In this document: in pieces, positions 51,010 through 62,857 of the stretch
How positions within the stretch are numbered: the stretch's first letter is position 1
Layout: the number at the start of each line of letters is the position of its first letter
DNA from: Torreya grandis
Lineage: Eukaryota; Streptophyta; Pinopsida; Cupressales; Taxaceae
Reading direction: 5' to 3'
DNA: 64,000 bases
Assembly (NCBI GenBank): GCA_037957365.1
Contig: JARHVA010001190.1
Location: forward strand, 3,044,001-3,108,000
The notes under the pieces: model-generated
Database searches by the model: none
Seen by the model: only the letters and a program-made list of their open reading frames with translations
Told to the model about the DNA's origin: nothing
Position numbers and translations under genes: made by a program

Positions 51010-52182
51010 GTTACTATAATTATGTTTGTTTATAATTGCAAGAACATGAATATATGTGGATAATAACTAGTTATTATTGTATATAGACTAACAAAAATAT
51101 CTATGTAATATTTTGAAACATTAGCTTGTTATCATTGATATTCAGGAATATCAATATACGCTTTAAGTTATAAAAATAATAAAATATGTATGTAGTCTAC
51201 ATAAAATAGTAATAATGTAAAAATTATGTTACTATAATACTATTATGATTAGAATAATAATTATCTTATTTACATTTTGGATAAGAATATATCATAGACT
51301 TTATTGTTATTTATAATATTATTTAAATGTCATCATATTGTTTATTTTTTCAAAACTATTACAAAGATTGCATTATAACCTAAAGACAGTTCTACGATAT
51401 AAACCTAGTCTTTGATTATCATGCATACACTCCGTTGAGATTTAAAAGTTGAAGTTATCATTTTGAATAATATTTAGAGTGGAATTTTCTTGATTGGAAT
51501 ACTCAGGCATGTAACATAATTGATCATGCAGGTTTTTAAAATGAATAAAAATATTAATTAAGGAATTAAGGAATATTAGAGGTATAAATTAGGGTTTTTC
51601 TTAGTTTTGTTAATAGAATATAACTATTTTTTTAGTCACTATTGGAATGAAAAACATAGATTATGCATGGTAACTATGAGTTTTGAGAATTTAAATGCAA
51701 TACTCAAGTTAGTAAGAGATGGGCAAGTAGAATATGATAAGAGGTGAGTTGAGAGGAGAATGTGGCATGAATAAGAGGAGAAGGGAAGTGCAGAGCAAGA
51801 AGGAGAAATAATTTTGGGTCATTATGTTCTAAATTGGAAGTGAGATTGAGGTTGGTGAAGTAATTATTTTTATTTGCTTAATTAAATTTTTTGTATGGTT
51901 TGGATTCCTAGGGTTTATAAAATGTATGGAATTTTGTAGTAAAATATAGGGTTAGCCCTGTGGATGGATCGTCCATCCATAGAACTAAGCCAAATACCCT
52001 CTAAATCCCTAAGACTATAAACTAGATTATTTTGGGTGTTAATACTTTAAGGTTAATTGGATTTAATTTCTTGAAAATATAATGCCCTAGCTCAAAATAG
52101 AACCCTGGGTGAATGATATTACAATATATTTATAAACTAAGTTTTTGAAACTCTAGAAGTATATACATATATGCAATATGCT

Positions 52183-52184
<2 letters not shown>

Positions 52185-52225
<41 letters not shown>
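52185..52225. repeat. (TA)n microsatellite
   Basis: About 20 TA units. The matching place in the 3' LTR (about 61545-61575) has only short, interrupted TA runs. Confidence 0.9.
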
Positions 52226-52226
<1 letters not shown>

Positions 52227-52737
52227 CCTATTGAGTGTATATATATAGGTCTTAAGTGTTTTATACAAACAAGGTTTGAGTCAAAAGGATTTTGAATAGA
52301 TTAAACTAGAATTTTGTATATTGTCATTCATTTAGTATATATATAATGATTATCAATGTATAAGTCTATTGATTTGATTGGTATTAATATATATCAACTA
52401 TGTAATATAGATAATTAAAATAATGGATATATTTATATAAGAAATGAATGCATTCCTTATTCAAATCTGTGTATATATATACCTATATGTGGATTGGGTA
52501 TACAAGAAAATATAAATACAGCTAGTATTTATGTATTTATATATGATTTGTGTACTTAAATATGTGAATAGGACACATATCTATATATATGCATATAGAA
52601 TGAGTATACACCTATTTTACAAAATTTAGAATTTAGATATTTATATCGAAGCCATTTTTATGTCTTTAACATTTCAAATTGATATATAATCAGACTTTGT
52701 ATTTTGTTTACTATATATATATATATATATATATATT

Positions 52738-52760
52738 ACCTGGACTAAATGTTTATTATT

Positions 52761-52809
<49 letters not shown>

Positions 52810-52975
52810 GAACTCAGTTTGGAGTAATAATAAACATTTAGTCCAAGTAATATATATATTACTTGGACTAAATGTTTATTATATATATATATATATATAT
52901 TACCTAGACTAAATGTTTATTATTACTCCAAACTGAGTTCATACATATATATATAATAATAAACATTTAGTCCAG

Positions 52976-53022
<47 letters not shown>

Positions 53023-53069
53023 CCTGGACTAAATCAGGTATATATATATATAACCTGGACTAAATCAGG

Positions 53070-53115
<46 letters not shown>

Positions 53116-53205
53116 ACCTGGACTAAATCAGGTATATATATATATATATATATATATAACTTGGACTAAATGTTTATTATTACTCCAAACTGAGTTCATA
53201 CATTC
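52738..53205. repeat. Cluster of alternating direct and inverted repeats with (TA)n and (TG)n
   Basis: A unit with core ACCTGGACTAAATGTTTATT appears forward at 52738, 52861, 52902 and 53159 and reversed at 52810-52850 and about 52954-52977. Three identical copies of the 18-mer ACCTGGACTAAATCAGGT (itself with ACCTG/CAGGT ends) lie at 53022, 53053 and 53116. TA runs separate the units and a (TG)n run spans 52763-52809. The 3' LTR has a single plain version at about 62100-62170, so the cluster arose after insertion. Confidence 0.85.
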
Positions 53206-53803
53206 AAATGAATGATAGTAGTATATATTAATCACTAAGAACACATAAATAAATGGACTATGTATTTTTGGTTATAAACTGAGTGTATATAGGAGCCAAA
53301 TATGTTTTTTGTAATACAAAATGGAAGCATATATCAACTGTATGTTATTGGACAGTCAAACAAGGGAGACATATATTTATAGTGTAATCATCTTCTGATA
53401 TAGTGTTGATATAAAGTTGTCTGTGTTAAAGCATGAACGAGTGATTGTGAATAATTTTCATCATCATAAATGTATACAAATGAGTAAAAGTCCATTATCT
53501 TTGTTTTAGAAATTGATTTGATTTTAGAGATACACTTGGAACCCCAATAAAGGTATAAATATCCACAGTTATAAACAAGGCATAGTTATTGGTCTTATGT
53601 TTATTATATTTTATTTCCAATAATATATATATAATTGAGGGACTAAAATAAAAATAAAAATAGGGTAATGGATTTGGAATGGTTTTGGATCACAATCATA
53701 CAATATATTTTATGTTGAATATTGTGAATCTAATTTAGGGATTTAGGAAATGTTGAGACCCTATTTTGATCTATATATGTTTGTTCATGAAAAGTTAATA
53801 AAA

Positions 53804-53830
53804 ATGTGTGTGTGTGTGTGTGTGTGTGTG
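53804..53830. repeat. (TG)n microsatellite
   Basis: About 13 TG units. A longer homologous run is at 62819-62855 in the 3' LTR. Confidence 0.9.
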
Positions 53831-54860
53831 AAATTAGGTTCACATACACATATATAGCGTATATGAATACATTGGATACATGCCTATAATTATAGATTTT
53901 GAATACTAATGAAGTCATAAAAACCTGAAGGATTGGATACTATAATTATATGCATAAAGCCTCTTAAAAAGTTTAATAAGTTGAAACATTATGCTCTTGT
54001 TTATGAGTTATTTTATCTTTTATAAACATTTAGACTATTGGTTATAATTGAGTGGTATGTGGTAGTGAGACATACTTCACTAACTTACTTAGCATCATCA
54101 ATGTTATATGAAGGCAATCTAATCAAGTGGTGTGTATGAATTTGACTAATTTTAAAGATCAATATCTATTTAAAAAATTTAGAGAAATTAATGTTTATAT
54201 AGACATTGTCATTTCATATGTATAATTTACATGTTATGCGATATTATGCTAGAATATATTTTCTTTATAGTACACATCATGTATTATAAATCTTACGACA
54301 CACGAGTATTATCATATCTCTATGAATTCTCATATTATTACTATCTACTCATCTATGAAGGGAGGGCCATTCCATATTTTAGAGATTTTGAGAGGGATCG
54401 ATGATCTATGGTTGATATGAAAAATCATTCAGATGATGTTTTCCCTTCCCACTGTAATACTTATTGGAGACTACAATTGATATTATTAGAGATACTGAAG
54501 TTCAAGTGACTCCTACTTTATGGAGCATTTTAACTATAATAGTATTTATGTTGAGATATAACTCTAATTAAAAATGTAATTGATTACTTACTATACATTG
54601 ATATTAGTGGTTATATTATTGTATCAGTCATGACTAGATTTTATGTAATTACTTTTATTATTTAGTTATGTTTTGTTATATGTGATGTTAGTGATCAGTA
54701 AATGTTAATGTTACATGTTTACTTTATGTTTAACATATTTAGTTAATATGATTAGATCACTAATTATATTCTCATGGTGTAATCTAATGAAATAATACAT
54801 GGAATATAAAATTTTAAAAAAATATATTATTCTTGTAAATCCTTTTGAGATGTTACATTA

Positions 54861-54874
54861 TGATATCAGAATTG
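54861..54874 (+). other. Primer-binding site of element A (decayed)
   Basis: TGATATCAGAATTG lies three bases after the LTR end. It resembles the initiator-Met site TGGTATCAGAGC, with a G-to-A change and a drifted 3' part. Its position supports the LTR boundary. Confidence 0.65.
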
Positions 54875-54941
54875 TGGCTCAAACTCTAGAACTTAATGAG
54901 TATGCTAATATTTTAACACTCTTCTATTATCAAAAATAAGA

Positions 54942-56110
54942 ATGGTGCAATCAAGAGCATTTAAAGAGGGTCCTTCGAATTTCAATGACAATAACCCTTA
55001 ATTTGATCTTAACTAATTTATCATTGAGCAAGCAAAAAAGTTAGATCATATTTTTATAGCCATGAATGAGACTAGAGATAGAATTGTAGCCCTTGAACAA
55101 GAAATTCATGGACATAAGGAGGAATCCCATCAAGATAAGCCTAAAGAGCATCCTACTAAGTAGTAAATTCTTTAAAAGTAGAGACATAAAGAAGTGCCTC
55201 AAGATGTGAGAGCACGTGTAACTATAGAATTGGATAGGGATATGAAAAAGGTGAATCCATCTAAGTTTTACAAAACTATTATAAAAAATGAAGCTGAAGC
55301 ATGGTTGACTAAAATTAAAAAATATTTTGATATTCAAAACTACTTCAAATTCACTAAAACCATTTGGAAAGCATACCGATTGGTTGTAGAAGTAGATACA
55401 TAGTGGGCCAACAAGAAGTTAGAAATGAATTTGAACTTGACCACCACTACTTGGGATCAGTTTGTGATACTACTCAGATCATGATAGCTTTCACAATTAT
55501 ATTTTGACCAAAAGCTGACAAATTTTTAAAATTTAAAGTAAAGATATTTATCAGTGAATGAGTACTATAAATAGTTTACCAAGCTTCTAAAATATGTACC
55601 TCAGTATCAGGTAAATGAGAGGTTTAGGATTAGAAAGTTTATCATTGGATTAAAACCTTAGATTGGTGGAGAGGTGGACATTCATGGACCATCTACCATG
55701 GACCAAGTATTTGAGAAAATAGTTAAACAAGAGCAAAAATTGAAATCTCTTACTCAGATCAGGGAATAAGTTTAAGAAAAGTTTAAAAGTTCTAATCCAA
55801 CTTTCAAAAAGAAAAACTAGAAATAGAGGATTAGAGACTCCAAGAGTTAGTTCAAGGGTTATAATACTAGATGCCATAGTGGTTCAAGTAGTAATATATT
55901 AGGTAACGGTTCTAAAAATAGATTTAAGAGAAACTAATAGTTTGATAGGAAGTGACCACCAAGAAGTTGTTTCATCTATGGAGGTTACCATTTTGCACAT
56001 GAATGTACCCAAGATAAGTTGAGAAATAAAGGTTTTGCCCCTCAATAAAGAAATTTTTAGCAAATTATTCATGTGGCAATTGATAATCAGTAAGCTGAAT
56101 TCCAAGCTTC
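54942..56110 (+). pseudogene. gag of element A (decayed)
   Basis: From the ATG at 54942 one frame reads through an N-terminal region with a short coiled-coil-like stretch (IVALEQEIHGHKEE). It then gives the retrotransposon-gag segment EAEAWLTKIKKYFDIQ, WANKKLEM, TTWDQFVI, LSVNEYYKQFTKLLKYVP and RFRIRKFIIGLKP. A zinc knuckle of the C-x2-C-x3-H-x4-C type follows at 55968-56006; its second Cys codon reads Tyr (CFIY). TAA/TAG stops interrupt the frame (for example 55161, 55401, 55479). 55194-55403 is the longest open piece. The C-terminal boundary with protease is approximate. Confidence 0.8.
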
Positions 56111-56440
56111 ACCCATATAATTGTTAGGTATTTTATTGAAATATTTAGTTTCTATTTTGATAGATACAGGGGATATAAAATTATTATAAATCTTATAATT
56201 CTAAATAAATTGTCTAAAAAAACTAAAGTAATGGAAAATGCATGGTAAGTAGAATATGTGAATGATTCTAAAGTCAAAGTTGACAAGTGTTTAGTTGAAG
56301 TAGAAATTAGGTTTTCAAAATTCATAATGATTGTGGATTTTTATGTAGCACCATTAGGGTCATATGATATTATCCTAGGATTAAATTATCTTACAAAGCA
56401 TAATGCTAAGGTTGATTAATATCGAAAAAAAGTTGAGTGT
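56111..56440 (+). pseudogene. Aspartic protease of element A (decayed)
   Basis: SILIDTGDIKLL carries an intact D-T-G (56163-56171). The distal motif, YDIILGLNYLTKHNA (about 56362-56405), corresponds to the conserved G-x-D-x-I-L-G...W/L region of Ty3/gypsy proteases. The frame is broken by stops between them. Confidence 0.75.
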
Positions 56441-56579
56441 CTAGACATTATGGTAATCAGACACTAATTCAAGGTGAGAAAAGGTAGTTAAAGCTTAGGT
56501 ATATTTTTGTAATGCAACTCAGAAAGGCCTAAGAAAAAGGATGCTAATTATTTATTATCAAGATAAATGAAATAGAGAA

Positions 56580-57520
56580 AACTAAGGAACCATCAATCGA
56601 AGATTATTCTTTTCTTAAGAATTTTCATGATGTGTTTCTAGAGGAATTATTAGGATTGCCTCTTAAATGAGAGTTTAATTTCTCTGTTGATATCAAACTA
56701 GGATCAGAACCTCAATCTAAGGTTCCATATAGATTGACAACCACTTAATTGATTGAATTGAAGGCACAACCCCAAGAATTATTATCCAAATGGTTGATCA
56801 TACCAATTTTTTTACCATGGGTGCACCAGCTATCTTTGTCAGGAAGAAAGATGGTACTCCTTGACTTTGCATTGGTTATACCATGTTGAATAAAGCAACT
56901 ATAAAAATTAGAAATCCACTACCTCGAATAAATGATCCTTTTGATTAGATGCGAGGAGCAATGGTCTTTTCTAAGATTTATCTTAGAGTAAGATATCATC
57001 AATTAAGTATAAAATATGAGGATATTTCAAAGATGGAATTTAAAACTCGATATAGGCATTATAAATTTACATTGTTACTATTTAGGTTGATGAATGTATA
57101 TACAACATTTATGAATCTCATGAACAATGTGTTTAGAGATTATTTAAATTATTTTGTTTATCTTTTTAGATGACATTCTTATATATTTGAAGGATGAAGA
57201 AGAGCATATTCAACATCTAGAAATAGTTTTGTAATGTTTGTAAAAGCATAAGTTATATGGAAAATTATCCAAATGTATATTTTTTAAAATAAAGTGCAAT
57301 ATCTGGGACATGTTATCTTAGTAGATAGAATTTCACTTAACTTGACTAAAATAAGAACCATTATGGAGTGGCTAGAACCAAGGAATGTCCATGAGGTAAA
57401 GAGTTTTATGGGATTAATGGGCTATTATAGGAAATTTATTTCAAACTTTTACAAGATAGATAATCTTATTACCTCTCTATAATGTAAGAATCAAAGTTAT
57501 ATCTAGTTAAAAAAGTGTAA
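56580..57520 (+). pseudogene. Reverse transcriptase of element A (decayed)
   Basis: The linker FNFSVDIKLGSEPQSKVPYR precedes RT. Then come the palm segments TVFSK-like MVFSKIYLRVRYHQL (56970-57005), KMEFKTRYRHYKFTL, LFRLMNVYTTFMNLMN and the catalytic FLDD (57163-57174) in FIFLDDILIYLKD. A one-base shift separates it from the preceding open piece 56949-57173. QYLGHVILVDRISLNLTKI and VHEVKSFMGLMGYYRKFI (57294-57450) form the thumb. Stops such as 56670, 56748 and 57480 and frame shifts near 56810-56940 disable it. FLDD with this thumb is typical of chromoviruses. Confidence 0.86.
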
Positions 57521-57536
57521 AGTAGATTTTTAAGAA

Positions 57537-57960
57537 TTGAAAATAAAACTTACTTCAGCACCATTGTTAAGAGTTATTGATCTCAATAGTCAACTTTTGG
57601 TGATCACAGATGCATCTATAGATGGACTAGGAATCCTTATACAGGATGGTGTAGTGGTAGCTTATGAGTCAAGGAAGTTGAAACCTTATGAGGTGAATTA
57701 TTCTTTTCATGACCTTGATCTTACAATAATTTTTCATGCTTTGTAAGTTTGGAGACATTATTTATTAAGAAAACTATTTGAGCACAAGACTCACAACTTG
57801 GGACTTAAATATATCTTCACCCAACCGAATTTGAATGTTCATCAGAGATGTTGGTTAGGATTTTTATATGAACATGACTTTGATATCAATTACATCAAAG
57901 GCAAGTAAAATAAATTAGTTGATGCCTTAAGTTGTAAAAGGTACATAGAAGTAGTGACTA
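57537..57960 (+). pseudogene. RNase H of element A (decayed)
   Basis: Ty3-type RNase H with the first catalytic Asp kept in LLVITDASIDGLG, unlike elements B and C. VVAYESRKLKPYEVNYSFHDLDL follows (usually S.KL...E.NY...E.EL; here the last Glu is Asp), then WRHYLLRK.F and DFDINYIKGK.NKLVDAL, the usual closing segment. Stops lie at 57744 and 57907. No extra RNase H is present upstream of RT in this element. Confidence 0.8.
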
Positions 57961-58079
57961 CTCTTTAGAGTACTTTTAGGGATTGAGTGATTGAATTCTT
58001 ATCAAGAGATGAATTATATGATTAGGTCAAAAAAGTTATCTAATAATGCTCAAAATCCTAGGTAGAAAAGATATAACTT

Positions 58080-59250
58080 AAAAAGTGATGGTCTTTTATG
58101 ATATAATAGACGGATGTATATGCTAGATCAAGAGAATTTAAGGATCACAATGCTAAAGAAACTACACAATGCCCCATTTTCAAGAGTAACCAAGACCATG
58201 GCATATCTTAGACCACTTTATTTCTAGAAAGAAATAAATAAAGATGTAGTAAACTTTGTGTTATGTTGTCTGAAATGTCATCAAGTGAAATCTAAAAATG
58301 TATATCCAGCTATATTGTTGTATCTACATGACATACTGAAATAAAAATAGCAGATAATCAATATGGACTTTGTCCAAAGATTATCATTATCATAGAATAA
58401 GTATGACATGATCTTGGTTGTAGTTAATAAACTAACCAAGGTAGCATATTTTATACCAAGTAATTTGACAGATGATACAACTACTCTTACAAAGAGATTC
58501 ATAAAGAAAGTGTATCAATTACATAGATTTTTAGAGAAAATCATATCTGATCATGATCTGAAGATGACTTCTAAATTTTTATTAACTCTAAATTCAATCT
58601 TGGGTATGTAACTAAACTTTAGTAATGCATATCACCCATAGATTGATGGCCAAATTGAGTGATTTAATTAGGTGTTACAGGATATTCTACATGTGTATTA
58701 TATAGATCAATAATACAAGTGAAAAAAATAACTTCTATTGGTGGAGTTTGAATACAATAACTCATACTAATTTATTTTTAAAATGGCATCATTTAAAGTA
58801 TTGTTTGGAAGAAAGTGCATGACACCAATCAGTTGGAACAAGTTGGAAGATAGGATAGTCTTTGGACGTAAGATACTTTTAAAAATAGATTATCAATTTA
58901 GAACAATTAGGTAGAGATTGGTTGAGGCTAATAATAGGTATAAGAGCTACGTTGATCTGAAGAGAATAGCTAAGTAGTTTTCAATAGGTGATAAAGTATT
59001 CTTCCAGGTTAAACTAAAAAAAAAATTATTAAATTTAAAAATTCAACAAAATTTTTACCGGGATATGTGGGACCTTAACAAATATTAAAAGTGGTCAATA
59101 TTGTAGCGTATAGGCTTGAATTGCCGCCATACCTAGCTCTATTACATAATGTCTTTCATGTATCTCATCTTAAAAAGTATATATCTAGTCCTTCACATGT
59201 ATTAAATTGGAATACTTTGTAAGTTCTGAATCCTTGAATGATCATAGTAA
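58080..59250 (+). pseudogene. Integrase of element A (decayed, DDE triad visible)
   Basis: The zinc module ends in VLCCLKCHQVK (C-x2-C, about 58259-58290). The catalytic core keeps Asp in NMDFVQ (58366), Asp in IISDHDLKMTSKF (58549) and Glu in DGQIE (58657), i.e. D-60-D-35-E in one frame. The Gln of the usual HPQ-DGQ segment is now TAG (58639-58641). KMASFKVLFGRK and the GP.QILKVVNIVAYRLELP stretch (59070-59125) are the C-terminal GPY/F-like region. Several stops interrupt it. Confidence 0.85.
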
Positions 59251-59254
59251 AACT

Positions 59255-59402
59255 AATCAGAGTAATTAACACTCGTAAACTTTATTTTTGTAATAGATAA
59301 ATGTCATAGTACAAGGTCTTATAGGACCAATACTATAAAGATAGTGTTATTTGGGAAGACTATGATGAGTTATACATGATATATCTATATTTATTTGTTT
59401 GA
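59255..59402 (+). pseudogene. Chromodomain-like tail of the element A integrase
   Basis: After the GPY/F region comes a short segment with YKVL, then SVIWEDYDELYMIYLYLF. The pattern K-V-L-W...E-A-T-W-E...M...Y-P-x-L-F is known from C-terminal chromodomain-like modules of chromoviruses, thought to guide integration to marked chromatin. Several key residues have drifted. Its presence is the reason for calling element A chromovirus-like; a highly diverged linker is the alternative. Confidence 0.55.
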
Positions 59403-59495
59403 TTTTATGCTTCATACTATATTATTTATATGTTAAATAATATTTATTACTCAGAACTATTATTTGAATGTGTTATTAAGATGATGATGAACTTT

Positions 59496-59506
59496 AAGAG
59501 AAAGAA
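59496..59506 (+). other. Polypurine tract of element A
   Basis: AAGAGAAAGAA, an 11-base pure purine run directly before the TGTCACATC start of the 3' LTR. This is the normal plus-strand primer. Confidence 0.85.
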
Positions 59507-59631
59507 TGTCACATCTTGATTTTTCACTAAAATGATTTACCTAATTATTTATGAATTATTATAATTGTTAAATTGATTATTTACTTTTTAACTAAACTAT
59601 AAGTCATTAGTTGTGATGAGACAATTGTATG

Positions 59632-59726
59632 TTACTTTGATTTCATGATTTTATTGCTATGAGTTGATAGTATTGTGATTTTTTTACATTATGATTATGT
59701 TAATTATTTTTTACAATATTGTTTGA

Positions 59727-59785
<59 letters not shown>

Positions 59786-59996
59786 CAAAAAATGCTATAA
59801 AAAATAAACATAATCATAATGTAAAAAAATTACAATACTATCAACTCATAGCAATAAAATCATGAAATCAAAGTAATATACATATATCTATATCATCAAA
59901 AAATGCTGTAAAAAATAATTAACATAATCATAATATAAAAAAATCACAATACTATCAACTCATAGCAATAAAATCATGAAATCAAAGTAATATAAA
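59632..59996. repeat. Inverted duplication around (TA)n, one arm in tandem
   Basis: A ~97-bp segment (59632-59728, including TTTGATTTCATGATTTTATTGC) is followed by a (TA)n run (59729-59781). Two tandem reverse-complement copies come next, about 59785-59878 and 59897-59992, each ending GCAATAAAATCATGAAATCAAAG. The 5' LTR has only a partial version of the forward segment (about 12680-12750). It would fold into a long hairpin. Confidence 0.85.
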
Positions 59997-60003
59997 ATTA
60001 TCT

Positions 60004-60030
60004 TATATATATATATATATATATATATAT
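60004..60030. repeat. (TA)n microsatellite
   Basis: About 13 TA units just after the inverted duplication. Confidence 0.9.
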
Positions 60031-62818
60031 CAAGATAACTATTTTTTTATCATGAGTTGGATGCAAGAAATTTTATCCCTTCAAGCATGACGGAGGGAGA
60101 TCATCATCGCAGAGGGTGACGTAGATGGAGATGATAAAGGATGATAGAGGAATTGATAAAACCTATGCACATACCACAATAAATTTTATATGTTATGTGG
60201 ATTATTAGAATTAGTACTTTTTTAATATTATTTACTTAAGATATTAAATGTTGTGTGTTAGTGAGTGTCATTTTGATTTAGTACTTATATATGGAATAAA
60301 TATTGTATGTGATTGTATGTGTATATTTTACATAAACTTAGTTCATAATGTTATAGTATGATTATATTATGTTACTATACTAATATATATTTATGATTAA
60401 GAGAACATAAATTTATGTGGATAATAATTAGTCACTATTGTATATCGAGTAACAAAAACATCTTTGTAATGTTTTGAAACATTAGCTTGTTATCACTGAT
60501 ATTCAAGAATATCAATATATGCTTTAAGTTATAAAAATAATAAAAGATGTATGTAGTTTATATAAAATAGTAATAATGTGATTGTTATGTTACTATAATA
60601 CTAATATGATTAGAATAATAATTATCTGATTTACATTTTGGATAAGAAAATATCACTAACTTTATTGTTAGTTATAATATTATTTAAATGTCATGATATT
60701 TTTTATCTTTTCAAAATTATTACAATTATTGCATTATAACCTAAAGACTATTCTACGATATAAACCTAGTCTTTGATTATCATGTGTATACTACGTTGAG
60801 ATTTTTAGTTGAATTTATCATTTTGAATAATGTTTAAAGTGGAATTTTCTTGAGTGGGACACTCAGGCATGTAACATAATTGATCATGCAAGGTTTTGAA
60901 ATGAACAAATATATTAATTAAGGAATTAGAAATATTTGAGATAAAAATTAGGGCTTTTCTTAGTTTTGTTAATAGAAGTTAACTGTGTTTTTAGTCATTG
61001 TTAGAATGAAAATCTCAAATTATGCCTGGTGACTATGAGTTTTGAGAATTTACATGCAAAAATTGAGTTGGTATGAGATAGGCGAGTAGAATATGATAAT
61101 AGGTGAGTTGAGAGGATAATTTGGCATGACGAAGAGGAGAAGGGAAGTGCAGATCAAGAAGGAGAAAGAATTATGGTTCATTCTATTCCAAATTGGAAAT
61201 GAGATTGAGGTTGGTAAAGTAATTATTTTTAATTTCTTAATTAAATTTTATATATGGTTTGGATTCTTAGGGTTTAGAAAATATATGAAATTTTTTAATA
61301 AAATGCAGGCTTAGCCTTGTGGATGAATCGGCCATCCATAGAACTAAGCTCAATACCCTTTAAATCCCTAAGAATATAAACTAGATTATTTTAGGTGTTA
61401 AGCCATTAGGGTTAATTGGATTTTATTTCTTGAAAATATAATTTTCTAGCTCAAAACAAAAGCTTGAGTGGATGATATTGCAATATATTTATAAACCGAG
61501 TTTTTAAAACTCTAAAGTTATATACATATATGTAATACATTCAAAATAAATATATATTTTATATATTCAAATATATAAAAGCAACCTATTGAGTATATAT
61601 TTGTGTATGTGTATAAAGATAATATACAAGTCTTGAGTGTTTTATACAAACAAGGTTTAAGTTGAAAGGATTTCAAATGGATTAAATTGGAATTTTGTAT
61701 ACTAACATTTCATTTAGTATATATATGATGACTATTGATGTATAAGTCTATGGATTTGATTAGAGTGAATGTATATCGACAATGTAATATAGATAGTTAA
61801 AACAATGAACACATTTATATAAGAAATGAAGTCATTCCTTATTCAAATCTATGTATATATATGTATACCTATATGTGGATTGGGTATACAGGAAAACACA
61901 AATATAGAGTATATATGTATTTATATATGATTTGTTTACTTAAATATGCAAATAGGACACATATCTATATATATGCATATAGCATGAGTATATACCTATT
62001 ACACAAAATTTAGAGTTTAGGTATTTATGTCAAAGCCATTGTTATAAGTCTTAAACATTGTAAATTAATATATAATTAGACTGTGTATTTTTATTTTTGT
62101 TTTGTTTTATTTTGTGTGTGTGTGTGTAATTTAGACTTAGTGTTTAGTATTACTCAAAACTAAGTTCATATATTCAAATGAATGATAGTAACATATATTA
62201 ATCACTGAGAACACATAAAGAAATGGATTGTGTATATTTGGTTATAAACTGAGTATATATAGGAGTCGAGTATGTTTTTCATAATATAAAAGGGAAGCAT
62301 ATATAAAATGTATGTTATTGGACAGTCAAATATGGGAGACATATATTTATAATGTAATCATCTTCTGATAAGTGATGATATAAAGTGTTTTATGTTAAAA
62401 TATGAACAGATGGTTATGAATAGTTTACACCATCATAAATGTATAAAAATAAGTAAAAGTCTATTATCTTTATTTTAAAAGTTAATTTGATTTTAGAGAT
62501 ACACTTAGAACCTCATTAAAGGTATAAATTTCTAATAGATAAACAAGACATAATTATTGGTCTTATGTTTATTATATTTTGTTTCCAATAATACATATAC
62601 AGTCGAGGGACTAAAATAAAAAGAAAAACAAGGAAATAGATTTGGAATGGTTTTGGATCATAATCAACAATCTCTTATGTTGAATATTGTAAATCCAATT
62701 TATGGCTTTAATAAATGCTAAGACCCTATTTTGATCTACATATGCTTGTTCATAAAAATTTAATAAAATTTTATAATCTATAAGTAAATAGAGAATACTT
62801 TAGTATGATAGAACAAGG

Positions 62819-62855
<37 letters not shown>
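62819..62855. repeat. (TG)n microsatellite
   Basis: About 18 units, homologous to 53804-53830 but longer. Confidence 0.9.

Positions 62856-62857
<2 letters not shown>

Larger units (their letters stand above)
51010..54857 (+). repeat. Element A 5' LTR, right part
   Basis: Collinear with about 60373 to the window end. It resumes the LTR after the nested block and ends GATGTTACA at 54857. It carries many TA and TG runs and a TATA-like TATAAATAT at 53554-53562 (62523 in the 3' LTR). No ORF is supportable; frames through the microsatellites are artefacts. Confidence 0.85.

Noticed and set aside
52679..52912. 77-codon frame with Cys-Val repeats
   Set aside because: It reads through TA and TG runs of the repeat cluster.
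52738..53205. CRISPR-like spacing of the repeated ACCTGGACTAAAT units
   Set aside because: Units are in both orientations and separated by TA runs, not by unique spacers, and the locus lies inside a plant LTR.
55041..55337. 98-codon minus-strand frame
   Set aside because: It is antisense to the gag of element A and explained by its base composition.
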